A stretch of DNA of 7,381 nucleotides. It comes from an uncultured Erysipelotrichaceae bacterium. Lineage in GTDB: Bacteria > Bacillota_I > Bacilli_A > Erysipelotrichales > Erysipelotrichaceae. Each line of letters starts with the position of its first letter. Position 1 is the stretch's first letter. Both the position numbers and the translations under genes were made by a program. Shown in pieces: positions 6,257 through 7,381 of the stretch. A model generated the notes under the pieces. It was not told the DNA's origin and made no database searches. It saw only the letters and a list, made by a program, of their open reading frames with translations. The stretch spans positions 1-7,381 of the forward strand of contig CACZPD010000181.1 in assembly GCA_902782955.1 (NCBI GenBank), in the 5' to 3' direction.

Positions 6257-6814
6257 CTATTCCGCTATTCCGGTACTGATGCTGTCACACATCGTATAGA
6301 TCAACTGTGCCACTTCTTTCTCAGGCAGATCAAAATCCTGTTCGATCCATGTCAGAAGTACATGGAAGGAACCGTACATCAGAAAACTCAGTACGTACTT
6401 TTCCTGTTTCCGGGAACCGTATTCCGGAAGATTGGGACGCAGCTGCTTCAATACGTTCTGCATGTAGGAAAGCATCATTTTTTCATGTTCCCCTCCGCTG
6501 CAGAAAAGCACCTTGAACAGATCGCTGTTCGTCCGCACGTATTTCAGAAATGCTTCAATAAAATCGATCGTTGCGGCATCCCGGCTGACATCCTTCATAT
6601 AATCCATCGTTCTGCTTACCAGTTCTGCCTCGATCTCCGAAAGCACAGCTTTCTGATCCGTGTAATGTTTATAGAACGTTGTGCGGTTGATATCCGCCCG
6701 TATGCACAGTTCCTTGATCGTAATCGCTGAGAAGGGTTTTTCCTGCATCAGTTCGATCAGCGCTGTCCGTATCAGCTTCTTCGTCATACGTACTCTCCGG
6801 CTTTCCGTTTCCAT
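6257..6814 (-). CDS. TetR/AcrR-family transcriptional regulator
   Basis: 185 residues from the ATG at 6814, with AAGGAG at 6823-6828. Residues about 10-55 form the TetR DNA-binding domain: RMTKKLIRTALIELM, then SAITIKELCIRAD and the recognition helix region INRTTFYKHYTDQ (42-54), a strongly conserved pattern. Residues 60-185 are the helical dimerisation and ligand-binding part, of the type often annotated as a TetR C-terminal domain in Bacillota (FLKYVRTNSDLFKVLF, and the end FLMYGSFHVLLTWIEQDF). Such proteins repress neighbouring genes until a small ligand binds. The gene is divergent from the epimerase-like gene at 6980, and the shared 165-bp control region has two matching palindromes (6868-6882 and 6912-6928), so it probably controls that gene and itself. 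The ligand cannot be inferred. It is convergent with the RhuM-Fic gene, 30 bp apart, with no clear terminator between. Confidence 0.93.
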   Translation of the reverse strand: METESRRVRMTKKLIRTALIELMQEKPFSAITIKELCIRADINRTTFYKHYTDQKAVLSEIEAELVSRTMDYMKDVSRDAATIDFIEAFLKYVRTNSDLFKVLFCSGGEHEKMMLSYMQNVLKQLRPNLPEYGSRKQEKYVLSFLMYGSFHVLLTWIEQDFDLPEKEVAQLIYTMCDSISTGIAE

Positions 6815-6867
6815 ATCCCTGTCTCCTTTTATTCAGAAAATAATCTTTTTTCAACATTGTTTCCCGA

Positions 6868-6882
6868 TGTGTTGACAACACA
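6868..6882. promoter_or_regulatory. Candidate TetR operator, site 1
   Basis: Perfect 15-base palindrome TGTGTTG-A-CAACACA with its centre at 6875. It lies 54 bases upstream of the TetR start and 45 bases from the centre of site 2, so it could serve for autorepression. I could not place a convincing promoter for the tetR gene around it. Confidence 0.5.
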
Positions 6883-6904
6883 ACATCAGTAAAACATCTG
6901 CTGA

Positions 6905-6933
6905 TTGTTAAAGCAACACCGTGTTGCTATTAT
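6905..6933 (+). promoter_or_regulatory. Likely promoter of the epimerase-like gene
   Basis: TTGTTA (6905-6910) as -35 and TATTAT (6928-6933) as -10, with the preferred 17-base spacer. It predicts a start near 6940 and a leader of about 40 bases. The spacer is almost entirely filled by a perfect palindrome (6912-6928), so bound repressor would block RNA polymerase. Confidence 0.6.
6912..6928. promoter_or_regulatory. Candidate TetR operator, site 2
   Basis: Perfect 17-base palindrome AGCAACAC-C-GTGTTGCT, with 8-bp arms and one central base (6920). It fills the gap between the -35 and -10 boxes of the epimerase-like promoter. Length and symmetry suit a TetR-family dimer. The CAACAC/GTGTTG half-sites also occur in site 1 at 6868-6882, in the reverse arrangement. 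Confidence 0.6.
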
Positions 6934-6945
6934 GCTATTGAAGAA

Positions 6946-6963
6946 GGCTTGCGTCGTCAAGCC
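6946..6963 (+). promoter_or_regulatory. Hairpin in the epimerase-like gene leader
   Basis: GGCTTG (6946-6951) and CAAGCC (6958-6963), a perfect 6-bp stem with a 6-base loop CGTCGT. It starts about 6 bases after the predicted transcription start and ends directly at the Shine-Dalgarno GGAAGGAG (6964-6971). It could stabilise the 5' end of the mRNA or affect ribosome access. Confidence 0.4.
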
Positions 6964-6979
6964 GGAAGGAGTAAATATA

Positions 6980-7381
6980 ATGAAAATCTTTATGATCGGA
7001 GGCACCGGACTGCTTGGTTCCGAAGCCGCAAAAGAACTGATCAACCGCGGCCACGAAGTCTCCAGCATCGCACTTCCGCCGCTGCCTGAAGGGGCACATC
7101 TCCCGTCGGAAATGAAACTGACCTTCGGCAATTATCTGGAAATGACCGATGACGAACTGCGCGCATGTCTGGAAGGATGTGAAGGGTTCATCTTCGCAGC
7201 CGGTGTGGATGAGCGTGTTGAAGGACCTGCGCCGATTTATGACATGTACAAAAAGTACAATATCGACCCGGTCGACAGACTGCTGCGTTTGTGCAAGGAA
7301 TGCGGTGTTAAACATGCCGTGGTCCTTGGTTCCTACTTCTCCTATGCGGCCAAGAAATGGCCGGAAAAGGAACTGACGAAA
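6980..7381 (+). CDS. NAD(P)-binding SDR / epimerase-like protein (3' end outside window)
   Basis: 134 codons are readable from the ATG at 6980, after GGAAGGAG (6964-6971, 8-base spacing). The N-terminus is a Rossmann fold: KIFMIGGTGLLGSEAAKEL (2-20), with the dinucleotide-binding GxxGxxG (G7, G10, G13), RGHEV (23-27) at the second strand, and FIFAAG (70-75), resembling the fourth-strand motif. VVLGSYFSYAAKKWP (114-128) matches the strand-five serine and the Y-x-x-x-K active-site pair of extended short-chain dehydrogenases, with Y122 and K126 as candidates. Such proteins use NAD(P) to oxidise, reduce or epimerise sugars and other small molecules in the cytosol. The substrate-binding C-terminal half lies outside the window, so the reaction cannot be named. 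Probably repressed by the divergent TetR protein. Confidence 0.88.
   Translation, partial: MKIFMIGGTGLLGSEAAKELINRGHEVSSIALPPLPEGAHLPSEMKLTFGNYLEMTDDELRACLEGCEGFIFAAGVDERVEGPAPIYDMYKKYNIDPVDRLLRLCKECGVKHAVVLGSYFSYAAKKWPEKELTK

Noticed and set aside
6935..7315. Minus-strand open frames opposite the epimerase-like gene
   Set aside because: The plus strand carries a clear Rossmann GxxGxxG and Y-x-x-x-K pattern with a good ribosome binding site. The reverse frames have neither.

Overview
The window looks like chromosomal DNA of a low-to-mid GC member of the Bacillota (Firmicutes). The case rests on strong AGGAGG-type ribosome binding sites, short intergenic gaps, intrinsic terminators, and an alpha-glucosidase closely resembling those of anaerobic gut Firmicutes. 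The sequence does not allow a genus assignment; a gut Erysipelotrichia or Clostridia relative is a guess. No rRNA, tRNA, CRISPR array or insertion sequence was seen.

Left part (1-2534, minus strand): a GH31 alpha-glucosidase (2428-536) followed after 44 bp by a TatD-family metal-dependent hydrolase (491 to beyond base 1). They probably form one transcription unit. A weak promoter and two palindromes lie upstream of the glucosidase. The 2429-2712 intergenic region also holds a plus-strand intrinsic terminator with no obvious gene to terminate, and a 9-bp inverted repeat.

Middle part (2713-5232, plus strand): a compact three-gene operon. It encodes a GT2 glycosyltransferase with a fused GtrA-like membrane domain, a membrane-anchored phosphodiester glycosidase (NAGPA-like) protein, and a small four-helix membrane protein of unknown function. 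Spacings are 4 bp and then a 23-bp overlap, and an intrinsic terminator closes the unit. The set suggests a cell-envelope or exported glycan pathway: a lipid-linked sugar made on the inside, moved by GtrA-like helices, and processed on the outside. Function is inferred from families only.

A single RhuM-Fic fusion gene (5282-6226) follows. Its 5' part is clearly more AT-rich than its neighbours, which suggests horizontal acquisition. Its Fic motif has cysteine where asparagine is expected.

Right part (6257-7381): a TetR-family repressor on the minus strand is divergent from the start of an NAD(P)-binding SDR/epimerase-like gene that runs out of the window. The 165-bp space between them holds two palindromes built from the same GTGTTG half-site. 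One lies exactly between the -35 and -10 boxes of the likely epimerase promoter, a classic layout for a local TetR repressor and its target.
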